DNA of 15,401 nucleotides. Source: Pseudomonadota bacterium (lineage in GTDB: Bacteria > Pseudomonadota > Alphaproteobacteria > Rhizobiales > Devosiaceae). Where the stretch lies: the NCBI GenBank assembly GCA_023430705.1, contig JAEYZJ010000359.1, forward strand, positions 1 to 15,401. The letters are read 5' to 3'. The notes under the pieces are model-generated. The model made no database searches. It was not told the origin of the DNA and saw nothing but the letters and a program-made list of their open reading frames with translations. This document shows, in pieces, positions 6,542-13,865 of the stretch; position 1 is the stretch's first letter; the number at the start of each line of letters is the position of its first letter. A program made the translations under genes and the position numbers.

Positions 6542-7261
6542 ATGACTGCACCCCCTCACGTACTCGTCGTCGATGACGACCAGGAAATCCGGCGGCTGCT
6601 CGGCCGCTATCTTGCGGAACAAGGCTTCCGCGTTTCGCTGGCCGGCTCCAAGCGGGAGTTCCTGGACCGGCTGGCGTCGGAAAAGGTAGACGTCGCCGTG
6701 CTTGACGTGCTGCTGCCCGACGGGTCTGGACTGGACCTCTGCCGCCACGTCCGCCAGCGCGCGCCCCAGGTGGCGGTGATCATGGTGACCGCGCTCAAGG
6801 AAGAGGTCGACCGCATCATCGGCCTCGAGATCGGCGCCGACGACTATATCGGCAAGCCCTTCAATCCTCGCGAACTCGTGGCACGGCTACGCGCGGTGTT
6901 GCGACGGGCGGGGGCAGTTGCCCCGTCAGCGGTACATGGCGCCGTGTACCGCGTCGCGGGTTTCCGCATCGATGCATCGGCCCGATCGGTGAAGGCGCCT
7001 GATGGCGGCGACATCGAACTGACCGGCGCCGAGTTCCAACTGCTCAAGGTCTTCCTGGATCGCCCGGGTCGCGTGCTTTCTCGCGAGCAGTTGCTTAGCC
7101 ACACGCAGGGGCGCGAGGCGAACCCCCTCGATCGCTCCATTGACGTGCTGATGAGCCGCATCCGCCGCAAGATGGGCGCTGCCACGACCGAAGTCCTGTT
7201 CAAGACGGTCCGCAACGGCGGTTACCAGCTTTCTGCCAAGGTAGAGACGGAGCCCGGTTGA
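6542..7261 (+). CDS. OmpR/PhoB-family response regulator
   Basis: This is a DNA-binding response regulator of 239 residues. The receiver domain spans about 5-122, with the acidic pair D11/D12, the phosphoacceptor D55 (AVLDVLLPDGSG), T83 and K105 (GKPFNP). A winged-helix effector domain spans about 135-233, with the family blocks LTGAEFQLL (160-168), LSREQLL (179-185), RSIDVLMSRIRRK (198-210) and KTVRNGGYQL (221-230). It should act as a phosphorylation-dependent dimeric transcription factor. The ATG at 6542 gives the standard N-terminus. The stop (7259-7261) shares its last base with the ATG of the kinase gene, a tight translational link. The signal and regulon cannot be named from the sequence. 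Confidence 0.95.
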   Translation: MTAPPHVLVVDDDQEIRRLLGRYLAEQGFRVSLAGSKREFLDRLASEKVDVAVLDVLLPDGSGLDLCRHVRQRAPQVAVIMVTALKEEVDRIIGLEIGADDYIGKPFNPRELVARLRAVLRRAGAVAPSAVHGAVYRVAGFRIDASARSVKAPDGGDIELTGAEFQLLKVFLDRPGRVLSREQLLSHTQGREANPLDRSIDVLMSRIRRKMGAATTEVLFKTVRNGGYQLSAKVETEPG

Positions 7262-8532
7262 TGCGCAGCCTGTGGCTGAAGCTGGCGATGATTCTCGTCG
7301 GGGCGGTGTTCGCCGTCATGCTGGTAGCCACAGGCATTACGTACCTGGTCATCAGCATGGGCGATGTTGAGCGCATCGGCAGTTTCATGGCCCGGCACAT
7401 CGAGATGAGCTCGGAACTGGCGCCCGAGGGACTGGCCGGGGACGCCACCGCTGGACGGTCCTACGAGCCGGAGCAGATCGCCGATCAGCTGCCCCCGGGG
7501 CAGGAGCTTCCCGAACTCACTTCCGCGCTGAGGGAGGCGCTGCAGGAGGAAGGCGAGACGCGAAACGTGCATGTCATCGATACGGTGCAGGGCGAGCTTG
7601 TGGCGGCGTTGGCGCTCGAGGACGGCAGGCAGTTGCTCTTCGCATTTCCCGAGCCTCCCGGCCCGCCGCAGGAGCTTTGGCTGGGTCTCGTCGCCTGGCT
7701 GACGCTGGTCGCCGTCGGCGTAACCGGGGTGGCCATCGGGCTTGCGCGGCGCGTGGCACAGCCCTTTGCGATGATCGAGCAGGCCGTCGCCTCCGTCGGG
7801 CCCGACGGGGTGCTGCCCAAAGTGCCCGAGAGGGGCGGTGCGGAGGCGCGTCGGTTCGCGGTTTCCCTCAACACGCTGTCCGACCGGCTCAAGGCTGCCA
7901 TGGAGAGCCGCATGCGCGTCGTCGCGGCGGCAGGGCACGACCTCAGGACACCGATGACGCGTATGCGGTTGCGGGCGGAGTTCCTGCCCGATGATGAACG
8001 GGAGGCCTGGCTCGAGGACCTTGATGAACTCGGCGCCATCGCCGACAGCGCCATCCGACTGGTGCGCGAGGAGGGTGCAGGCGACGACCGGCGGCCCGTG
8101 CAGCTTGCCGACGCGGTGCGCGACGTGGTCGATGGCCTGCGTGGGGCCGGTCTTTTGGTGGAGGCGGGAGAACTTGCGCGGGCCACGGTGCTTGCCGGTC
8201 CGCTGGCATTGCGCCGTGCGCTGCGGAACCTTCTGACGAATGCCGCGACCCATGGCGGTGGCGGGACGGTGCGTCTCGAAGCCGACAGTGAGGTGCGACT
8301 GGTCATCGAGGACAGCGGTCCGGGCATTCCCGACGACCAGATCGGGCTGGTGTTTGAACCCTTCTTCCGCGCCGAGCCAGGGCGGGCGCATCCGATCAGG
8401 GGAGCCGGCCTGGGGCTGGCCATCGCGCGCGAGATCATTGAGCGGTTCGGCGGCAGCATCGAACTGAGCAACCGCCCCGAGGGGGGCTTGCGGCAGGTGG
8501 TTCGGCTACGACTGGCGGAGTCGGCCGCTTAG
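7261..8532 (+). CDS. Membrane sensor histidine kinase (EnvZ-like architecture)
   Basis: This 423-residue kinase is the partner of the preceding regulator. A first membrane helix lies at about 9-32. A periplasmic sensor loop of roughly 105 residues follows, acidic and without a recognised fold. A second helix lies at about 139-162, then a HAMP linker to about 212. The dimerisation/phosphotransfer domain has the H-box GHDLRTPMTRMR (225-236) with H226 as the predicted phosphorylated histidine. The ATPase domain has the N-box LRNLLTNAATHG (321-332), the G1 box EDSGPGIPD (350-358), the F-box VFEPFFR (364-370) and the G2 box GAGLGLAIAR (381-390). A TTG three bases earlier (7258) is an alternative start, but the ATG overlapping the regulator stop (TGATG) is preferred. 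All catalytic motifs look intact. Confidence 0.95.
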   Translation: MRSLWLKLAMILVGAVFAVMLVATGITYLVISMGDVERIGSFMARHIEMSSELAPEGLAGDATAGRSYEPEQIADQLPPGQELPELTSALREALQEEGETRNVHVIDTVQGELVAALALEDGRQLLFAFPEPPGPPQELWLGLVAWLTLVAVGVTGVAIGLARRVAQPFAMIEQAVASVGPDGVLPKVPERGGAEARRFAVSLNTLSDRLKAAMESRMRVVAAAGHDLRTPMTRMRLRAEFLPDDEREAWLEDLDELGAIADSAIRLVREEGAGDDRRPVQLADAVRDVVDGLRGAGLLVEAGELARATVLAGPLALRRALRNLLTNAATHGGGGTVRLEADSEVRLVIEDSGPGIPDDQIGLVFEPFFRAEPGRAHPIRGAGLGLAIAREIIERFGGSIELSNRPEGGLRQVVRLRLAESAA

Positions 8533-8544
8533 CCAGCGGTCCGC

Positions 8545-8907
8545 TCAGCTCCGGGGATGGCAGGTGAGGACGTTCTTTTCGGGCGTATAGAGTTCCAGCA
8601 CATCCTTCCCGTCGGCATCGAAGGCAAGAATGGCCGAGGTGATGCCTGCGCCCGCGATCAGGTTCCCATCAAGGAAGGTGACGCCGTTCGAGGCCATCTC
8701 GACCGTCCCGGTGCCGGACGCGGAGCTGCCGTAGTTCGCCGAGGCGTACCCGTAGGAGCCGGCGTAGATCGTCAGCAGCCCGGCACGGGTTCCGTCAATA
8801 TTGGCGCGGCAGCCCCAGTTGCCCTCGACCCCGACGCCGGTCATTGACTGCGCGACAGCGGGGTTGACGAGGGCCGCGAGTGCAGCGAGGGCGATGGCGA
8901 GGCGCAT
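8545..8907 (-). CDS. Small exported protein of unknown function
   Basis: This 120-residue protein begins with a clear Sec signal peptide (MRLAIALAALAALVNPAVA, cleavage after about residue 19 or 20). The mature part of about 100 residues is rich in glycine, serine and alanine, has a short segment with several tyrosines (YAGSYGYASANYG, 48-60) and just two cysteines (C33 near the start, C116 near the end), which could form one disulphide closing the domain. The alternating hydrophobic pattern suggests a beta-rich periplasmic protein. No family was recognised. It converges on the histidine kinase gene, with only 12 bases between the two stops and no room for a terminator. A GGAG lies about 11 bases before the ATG. 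Confidence 0.78.
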   Translation of the reverse strand: MRLAIALAALAALVNPAVAQSMTGVGVEGNWGCRANIDGTRAGLLTIYAGSYGYASANYGSSASGTGTVEMASNGVTFLDGNLIAGAGITSAILAFDADGKDVLELYTPEKNVLTCHPRS

Positions 8908-9137
8908 GGGCGATTCAGCTCCGTTGAGCGAGCAACTTCCCCAATCCGGAGGCCTTGGTCAACGCCCCCGAGGATGGCCAGACGAAGCGGCATTTTTTAG
9001 TCGCGGAGCTTGGAAATCCGACGGGTGCGGCATGACAGACGTGCGCCGTGCTGGTGATCGCGTCGATGCTGTTGAACAGCAGTCCCCAAATGGCAACGGA
9101 GTTCGAGGCGCGCTTGTAGGTCAATCGAGGACGGAAG
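8908..9137. other. 230-base gap without a convincing gene; internal palindrome
   Basis: This is the largest gap between genes in the window. Open frames crossing it on both strands have no family-like content or start signal and are probably chance. TGCTGTTGAACAGCA (9067-9081) is a 15-base perfect inverted repeat with a single central base, or a 5-bp hairpin with a 5-base loop in RNA. A six-T run lies at 8993-8998 on the plus strand. I compared the region by eye with 6S, SRP, tmRNA and RNase P RNA hallmarks and saw none of them. It may hold the promoter or leader of the exported-protein gene, or a small RNA. Confidence 0.4.
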
Positions 9138-9770
9138 TCATCCGCGCCAGGCGAAGACCGTAGCGGGGACAGTGCCGCCGCCGAACTCCGGCACATTGTC
9201 GTAGACCGCGATGGGCTCGAGGCGGGCAAGCGGCAGATGCTTGCGGCCCGGATCGCCGACGAACACGGGGGTGCCGGCGGCAAGGAAGCGGTCGAGCTGC
9301 AGGATCGTCCGGCGGGCGGTCCGCGCGTCGTAGAATACGTCGCCGGCGAGAACGAGGTCCGGACGGGGCAGGGGGTCCAGCCCTGCCACCAGTTCCACCT
9401 CAACGCCGTTCGCCGCAGCGTTCAGCGCGGTGGCGGCGACGGCATAGCGGTCCAGGTCAGTGGCGTAGACCCGGACCGCCCCAGCGCGGGCGGCGGCAAT
9501 TGCGACGATGCCGCAGCCCGAGCCAAGGTCAAGCACCGCGCGGCCGGCAACAAGGCCGGGTTTCGCGGCGAGGTGGCGGGCGAGCACCGCGCCGCCGGAC
9601 CAGACATAGGCCCAGTAGGGTGCGGCGCGTGTTTCGTCCTCCAGACGGCGAAGCCCGCTGGCAGGATGCGGAGCATACATGCGAAGCCCGCTGAGCCCGC
9701 GGGCCGCCTCAAGCCGCAGATTGCGACGGATGAAGTCCGCCGGATCGGCGGATGAGGGGCCGGCGCTCAG
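9138..9770 (-). CDS. Class I methyltransferase, METTL20/ETF-beta-lysine-methyltransferase-like
   Basis: This is a SAM-dependent seven-beta-strand methyltransferase of the COG3897 kind, related to METTL20, which methylates lysines of electron-transfer flavoprotein beta. Counted from the chosen start (210 residues), ADFIRRNLRL at 11-20 matches the family N-terminus. PYWAYVWSGG is at 51-60, SAM motif I VLDLGSGCGIVAI at 79-91 and the acidic motif YATDLD at 102-107. LAGDVFYD at 141-148 resembles the GDMFYD of human METTL20. The start is unusual. The only ATG (9680) would remove the conserved first 30 residues, and the TTG at 9893 would overlap the upstream membrane-protein gene by more than 120 bases. 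A CTG at 9770 overlaps that gene's stop as CTGA and has GGGG a few bases upstream. The target protein is unproven. Confidence 0.85.
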   Translation of the reverse strand: MSAGPSSADPADFIRRNLRLEAARGLSGLRMYAPHPASGLRRLEDETRAAPYWAYVWSGGAVLARHLAAKPGLVAGRAVLDLGSGCGIVAIAAARAGAVRVYATDLDRYAVAATALNAAANGVEVELVAGLDPLPRPDLVLAGDVFYDARTARRTILQLDRFLAAGTPVFVGDPGRKHLPLARLEPIAVYDNVPEFGGGTVPATVFAWRG

Positions 9771-10189
9771 GCGAGGCCCCAGATGGCCGCGACGCTGAAC
9801 AAGCCGCAGAACACGAGGTAGCTGGCGAGGCCGAAACCGATCAACCAGACCGGCATCCTGTGGCGAGCATCGGAAGCGATGACACCGACCCAACCGAGCA
9901 GGCCGATGCCGCCGAGGATGAGGAAGAAGAGGACACCGAACCAGCCCATCATGTCATACACGTAGCTGACGACCAAGGGCGAGATCGCGGCCGCGATGGC
10001 GGTGAGGCCGAGCCACCGGGCTCGGGCCTCGCGGCGGCGGACGGCGAGGATTGCGCCGACGACGAGCAGCAGCATGCCGGCCACTGGCAGGATCGTCTGC
10101 ACGGTGACCTGACCCGCGAGCAGGGCCGCCGGGGCACCAAAATAGGCGGACGTCATCGTCCACCATGTCGCGATCATATTCTGGATCAT
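9767..10189 (-). CDS. Four-helix inner-membrane protein of unknown function
   Basis: This 140-residue, very hydrophobic protein has predicted membrane helices at about 30-50, 59-78, 82-104 and 113-137. A positively charged loop (RRREARAR, 51-58) after helix 1 and a short polar loop (SDARHRMP, 106-113) after helix 3 suggest that both face the cytoplasm. No catalytic motif is visible and I do not recognise the family. A run of six G precedes the ATG at 10189 at ribosome-binding distance. An in-frame ATG also occurs at residue 5. Its stop overlaps the proposed CTG start of the methyltransferase gene by four bases, suggesting a two-gene unit. Whether the functions are linked is unknown. Confidence 0.85.
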   Translation of the reverse strand: MIQNMIATWWTMTSAYFGAPAALLAGQVTVQTILPVAGMLLLVVGAILAVRRREARARWLGLTAIAAAISPLVVSYVYDMMGWFGVLFFLILGGIGLLGWVGVIASDARHRMPVWLIGFGLASYLVFCGLFSVAAIWGLA

Positions 10190-10289
10190 GGCAATAGCCC
10201 CCCAAGCGCCGTGCCGCGGGAGCTATAGGTTGCGTCGCGCGGTACGGCAAGCCTTCAGGCGCGAAGAAGATTGCCGACGAGCAGGGGGC

Positions 10290-10318
10290 ACCACTGCGGT
10301 GGTTTCGATGCCGGCATC
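10290..10318 (-). other. Two small inverted repeats downstream of ychF
   Basis: A perfect 12-bp palindrome, GATGCCGGCATC, lies at 10307-10318, six bases past the ychF stop on the transcribed side. Next to it is a 5-bp hairpin at 10290-10303 (ACCAC paired with GTGGT). Neither is followed by a T-run on the minus strand, so a simple intrinsic terminator is not supported. They may mark the 3' end of the ychF transcript in another way. Confidence 0.3.
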
Positions 10319-10323
10319 CCGGA

Positions 10324-11421
10324 TCAGGTGTTGAACTTGAACAGCATCACGTCGCCGTCCCTGACGACGTACTCCTTGCCTTCGTCGCGGGCCTTGCCAG
10401 CTTCCTTGGCCCCGACTTCACCGCCAAGGGCGACGTAGTCGTCGAAGGCAATCGTCTGGGCCCGGATGAAGCCGCGCTCGAAGTCGGTATGGATCACGCC
10501 GGCCGCCTGCGGGGCGCGATCGCCCTTGTGGATCGTCCAGGCGCGAGCCTCCTTCGGTCCGGCGGTAAAATATGTCTGCAAACCAAGCAGTTGGTAGGCT
10601 TCTCGGATAAGCCGATTCAAGCCCGGCTCATGCAGCCCGAGCGACTCGAGATACTCGGCCTGCTCCTCGTCGGGCAACTGAGCCAGCTGGCTCTCGATCT
10701 CGGCCGAAATGACGATCACGGCCGCGTTGTGCTGGCGGGCATATTCTTCGACGCGGCGGCTCATCTCGTTGCCGGTGGCGGCCGAGCCCTCGTCTACGTT
10801 GCAGACATAGAGCGCGGGCTTGGCCGTGAGCAGCTGGAGCTCGCGGAACGCCTTCTCCTCTTCGGCGCTGCGCTCGACGAGCCGCGCGGACTTACCCTCG
10901 CTGAGCAGGGCGAGCGAGCGGTCGATCAGGTCGAGCGTCTGCTTGGCCTCTTTGTCGCCCTGCTTGGCCTTTTTCTCCACTCCGGACCGGCGTTTCTCGA
11001 GGCTCTCGAGGTCGGCCAGCATCAGCTCAGTCTCGACCACCTCGGCATCGGCGATCGGGTCCACCTGGTTGGCGACGTGGATGATGTTTCCGTCCTCGAA
11101 GCAGCGCAGGACATAGGCGATGGCGTCGCATTCGCGGATGTTGGCGAGAAACTGGTTGCCGAGGCCCTCGCCCTTGCTGGCGCCCTTCACGAGGCCGGCA
11201 ATGTCGACGAAGCTCATGCGGGCCGGGATGATCTGCTGGCTTCCGGCAACGGCGGCGAGCTTTTCAAGTCGCGCGTCAGGCACGGCCACTTCACCGGTGT
11301 TCGGCTCAATGGTGCAGAAGGGGAAGTTCGCAGCCTGGGCGTTCGCGGTGCGGGTCAGCGCGTTGAAAAGCGTCGACTTGCCCACGTTGGGCAGGCCGAC
11401 GATGCCCATCTTGAAACCCAT
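10324..11421 (-). CDS. ychF: Ribosome-associated ATPase YchF (OLA1 family)
   Basis: YchF is an Obg-family P-loop protein that prefers ATP and is linked to ribosomes and oxidative-stress responses. The 365-residue length is standard. Visible motifs are G1 GLPNVGKST (9-17), the switch region FCTIEPN (35-41), G3 VDIAGLV (72-78) and NVDE (208-211). NVDE replaces the GTPase NKxD specificity motif, which is the hallmark of this family. The segment between about 130 and 190 is charged and probably the coiled-coil insertion. The C-terminal TGS domain covers roughly 280-363. AGGAGA precedes the ATG at 11421; a second in-frame ATG at residue 5 is less likely. It belongs to the rplY-pth-ychF group, here separated from pth by two genes. 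Confidence 0.97.
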   Translation of the reverse strand: MGFKMGIVGLPNVGKSTLFNALTRTANAQAANFPFCTIEPNTGEVAVPDARLEKLAAVAGSQQIIPARMSFVDIAGLVKGASKGEGLGNQFLANIRECDAIAYVLRCFEDGNIIHVANQVDPIADAEVVETELMLADLESLEKRRSGVEKKAKQGDKEAKQTLDLIDRSLALLSEGKSARLVERSAEEEKAFRELQLLTAKPALYVCNVDEGSAATGNEMSRRVEEYARQHNAAVIVISAEIESQLAQLPDEEQAEYLESLGLHEPGLNRLIREAYQLLGLQTYFTAGPKEARAWTIHKGDRAPQAAGVIHTDFERGFIRAQTIAFDDYVALGGEVGAKEAGKARDEGKEYVVRDGDVMLFKFNT

Positions 11422-11541
11422 CGGGAAGATTCTCCTGGTGGCGATCGCAGCCGCCGCCGGGAGGGGGCGCAGGTCGCGAGGCTCAGATAGAAGCCGAGGG
11501 GCGTCAGGTCAAGCGCTGCGCAGGCCTCCCCCCTGGCCTCG

Positions 11542-12453
11542 CTAAAGATGAAAGTGGCCGGCGGATTCCGGTTGGTAGATCACCCGCTCGATCAAGATAC
11601 GCCGGGTCCGATCGGAAACCGTCCAGTCGATGGCGTCGCCCGCACGATAGCCCAGGATCGCGGCGCCGACATCTGAGAGTACCGACAATTTCCCGGCGCC
11701 CTCGTCGGCATCCTGCGGATAGACTAGCGACACTTCCTTTTCTTCGTCGTCGAGCTGCAGAACGACCCTGGAATTCATCGTCACGACGTCTCGCGCGACG
11801 CGCTGGGGATCGACGACAATGGCCCTTTCGATCTCATGCTCGAGTTCGACGACTGTCGGTCCGTGCTCGGACTCGATCAGGTCCTGCAGTCGCGCCTTGT
11901 CCATCTCGGTGATGTAGATCTCGCCAGAGGGGGCCATTGCGCCGTCACGCAGGAGTTGTAGGTACCGGCCGGAGGTCATGGACAGAGTCTTGAGCACTGC
12001 CGTTTCGCGCTTCAGAGTAAATCCGCAGCGCTCGAACGCCTTTAGCGAGCGGGTGTTGTCCGGATCGATCTTCGCGATGACATTGTCTGCCCGCATGTCG
12101 AGAAAGGCGAGTTTCATGCCTTCGCGAATGGTGCTCGCGCCGAGCTTGCGTCCCCAGTTGTCATGGTCTCCAATCACCAGGACGATCTCACAGTCACGGT
12201 CCGTCTTGACCAGGCGGACGAAGCCGACGGGCGCGTCATGTCGATCGTAGACCATGAAGAAGCGTCCGCCCTGGTTAAACAGGTGGGTCAGGATCGGCAT
12301 CTGCGTTCGGTCAACGGCCTCGGCGATAAAGCGGGACACGCTACTTGAATCGCTCAGGTAACGAGTGACGCGCTCGTCTTCCAACCAGTCCATCAGGATC
12401 AGTGCGTGCGTCCGAGTGATCTCAGGACGCAACGATACAAAAGGCTTGTTCAT
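11542..12453 (-). CDS. Fusion of GNAT acetyltransferase and Rnk-type (GreA/GreB C-terminal) domain
   Basis: The product (303 residues from ATG 12453) has two domains. Residues 5-160 resemble a RimJ/RimL-type GNAT N-acetyltransferase, with an acetyl-CoA loop region NWGRKLGASTIREGMKLAF (99-117) and NTRSLKAFERCGF (133-145). Residues 178-303 match Rnk, the regulator of nucleoside diphosphate kinase, whose C-terminal part is the GreA/GreB FKBP-like fold. Shared blocks are DVVTMNSRV (222-230), SLVYP (242-246), KLSVLSDVGAAILGYRAGD (255-273) and IYQPESAG (292-299). Rnk-type domains bind RNA polymerase near the secondary channel, so the protein may act on transcription or on a polymerase-linked target; this is inference. 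A GTG at 12462 is an alternative start, but AAGGTGG is better spaced for the ATG. Confidence 0.92.
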   Translation of the reverse strand: MNKPFVSLRPEITRTHALILMDWLEDERVTRYLSDSSSVSRFIAEAVDRTQMPILTHLFNQGGRFFMVYDRHDAPVGFVRLVKTDRDCEIVLVIGDHDNWGRKLGASTIREGMKLAFLDMRADNVIAKIDPDNTRSLKAFERCGFTLKRETAVLKTLSMTSGRYLQLLRDGAMAPSGEIYITEMDKARLQDLIESEHGPTVVELEHEIERAIVVDPQRVARDVVTMNSRVVLQLDDEEKEVSLVYPQDADEGAGKLSVLSDVGAAILGYRAGDAIDWTVSDRTRRILIERVIYQPESAGHFHL

Positions 12454-12487
12454 CTTCGCCACCTTGGTCGCAAGAATGAAAGCCTGT

Positions 12488-12546
12488 CACGGTGAGAGCC
12501 GTGCTGGTTCTTTCGAGTTAGTGCTAAAATTTGGGGAGCACATAAC
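12488..12546. promoter_or_regulatory. Two inverted repeats upstream of the GNAT-Rnk gene
   Basis: In the 150-base gap between this gene and the MFS gene there is a 5-bp hairpin CACGG/CCGTG with a 6-base loop (12488-12503). A longer inverted repeat follows: GTTAGTGCT (12517-12525) against AGCAC-A-TAAC (12537-12546), nine pairs with one bulged base around an 11-base AT-rich centre. The stretch 12525-12553 is markedly more AT-rich than its surroundings, which fits a promoter or operator for the leftward gene. No hexamer pair is convincing. Confidence 0.4.
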
Positions 12547-12608
12547 AAAATACAACCGCCAATGCCAGCGGGCCTCCAACTGCTAGCAGAGGGAGCGCGG
12601 CAGCATGC

Positions 12609-13784
12609 TCACGTCGCGGCGGCGGTCCGCAGTCGGGGCAAAGCGGCAAGCGCGACGACGAAACCCGCCAGTGCGAGCACGGCGATGCCGACGGTGAGGC
12701 TGGTGGCCTCGGCGATGAAGCCGATCAGGGGCGGGCCGACGAGGAAGCCGGCGGTCAGCATGGTGGCGACGGCGCCGATGGCGACGCTGGGCGCGAGCCC
12801 GGGTGTCTGTGCCGCCGCCGACATCAGGATCGGCACCACGTTGGCCGAGCCGAGTCCCGCGAGCGCGAAGCAGGCGGCGGCGATCCACGGGTTGGGCGCG
12901 GCAATGGCAAGCAGGATGCCCAGGGCCACCAGCGAGCCGCCAAGGCAGACCGTGGGCCACCGCCCGAGGCGTGTCACCACCTCGTTGCCGAAGGTCCGGC
13001 CGATGGCCATGGCACCGGTGAACAACGCGAAGCCAATCGCGGCCAGTCCCGGTTCGGCTGCCTTTTGCGTGGCGAGGAAGAGCGCGCTCCAGTCCACCAT
13101 GCCACCCTCGATTATGAACATCAGGAAGGCGAGCGCGCCGAGGCCGAACACGGCCCGACTGGGTACGACGAAGACAGGGCCACGCGCTTGCGGCGGATCG
13201 GCGATGGCCCAGCGCATTACGAGTATGGCTACGACTAACTGGCCGGCAGCCATAGCGAGGGCGGCCTCGCCGTGAGTCCAGCCGATGCTGAGCAGGACGC
13301 CGGAGAGGGCGGAACCGCCGAGCATGCCGTAGCTGGCGCCGGCGTGGAAGCTCGACATCGTGGGTCTGCCGCGCCGGACTTCGATCTCGTTTGCCTGGGT
13401 ATTCATCGCAACGTTGAGACCACCGATCACAGCACCGACGAAGGGCTGGACGAGGAAGAAAAGCACGATCGAGGGAGCGAACACAGCCAGCGGCAGGGCA
13501 ATGATGGTGAGTACGGCCAGGATCATGAGCGGCCGGCGCGAGCCGACCCGTGCGATCAGGGCTCCGAGCAGGGGTTGCGCGATGATGGTCCCGGCTGCCG
13601 CGCCCAGCAGGGCCAGCCCGAGCATGGCCGGACCGAGCGCCAGTCGCGTTTGCACTATCGGGATGTGCGCCGCCCATGTGCCGATGGCGACGCCGAAGAC
13701 AAGAAAGATGGCCGTGATGGCAATGCGGCCGCGCCGCAATCCCGCAAGGTCTACCGTGCTGGTGGTCGAAGTTTCGTGTGACAC
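12609..13784 (-). CDS. MFS transporter, YbjJ-like
   Basis: This 391-residue integral membrane protein has about twelve hydrophobic segments and is a major facilitator superfamily transporter. The stretch NVAMNTQANEIEVRRGRP (124-141) followed by TMSSFHAGASYGMLGG (142-157) matches the region typical of YbjJ-like transporters. The loop ARVGSRRP (78-85) is the usual motif A position between helices 2 and 3. Helix 1 begins near residue 21 (IAITAIFLVFGVAIGTWAA). The substrate is unknown; many relatives are annotated only as putative permeases. The GTG at 13784 is preferred to a TTG at 13838 because GAGGG lies six bases upstream and the longer form adds a non-conserved polar tail. It follows pth by 81 bases on the same strand. 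Confidence 0.92.
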   Translation of the reverse strand: MSHETSTTSTVDLAGLRRGRIAITAIFLVFGVAIGTWAAHIPIVQTRLALGPAMLGLALLGAAAGTIIAQPLLGALIARVGSRRPLMILAVLTIIALPLAVFAPSIVLFFLVQPFVGAVIGGLNVAMNTQANEIEVRRGRPTMSSFHAGASYGMLGGSALSGVLLSIGWTHGEAALAMAAGQLVVAILVMRWAIADPPQARGPVFVVPSRAVFGLGALAFLMFIIEGGMVDWSALFLATQKAAEPGLAAIGFALFTGAMAIGRTFGNEVVTRLGRWPTVCLGGSLVALGILLAIAAPNPWIAAACFALAGLGSANVVPILMSAAAQTPGLAPSVAIGAVATMLTAGFLVGPPLIGFIAEATSLTVGIAVLALAGFVVALAALPRLRTAAAT

Positions 13785-13865
13785 CTGCAGCCCTCGTTGC
13801 AAGTCATCGAAACGTCTATGTGGAATTGTTACTCCCAAGCCCCGGACAATACAATCCTGCGGCTG

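Noticed and set aside
7222..8391. Minus-strand open frame of 389 codons over the histidine kinase
   Set aside because: It is fully antisense to a kinase gene with all motifs intact.
8908..9137. 6S RNA, SRP RNA, tmRNA or RNase P RNA in the gap
   Set aside because: I looked on both strands for the hallmark segments of these RNAs and for the usual zapA neighbourhood of 6S RNA and saw none.
8915..9403. Minus-strand open frame of 162 codons crossing the 230-base gap
   Set aside because: Its first half is an out-of-frame reading of the methyltransferase gene, and the remainder has no family-like pattern.
9771..9893. Methyltransferase starting at TTG 9893
   Set aside because: This would overlap the membrane-protein gene by 127 bases, and the added residues are an arginine-rich out-of-frame reading of that gene.
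10489..11490. Plus-strand open frame of 333 codons over ychF
   Set aside because: It is the antisense shadow of ychF, whose motifs are complete on the other strand.
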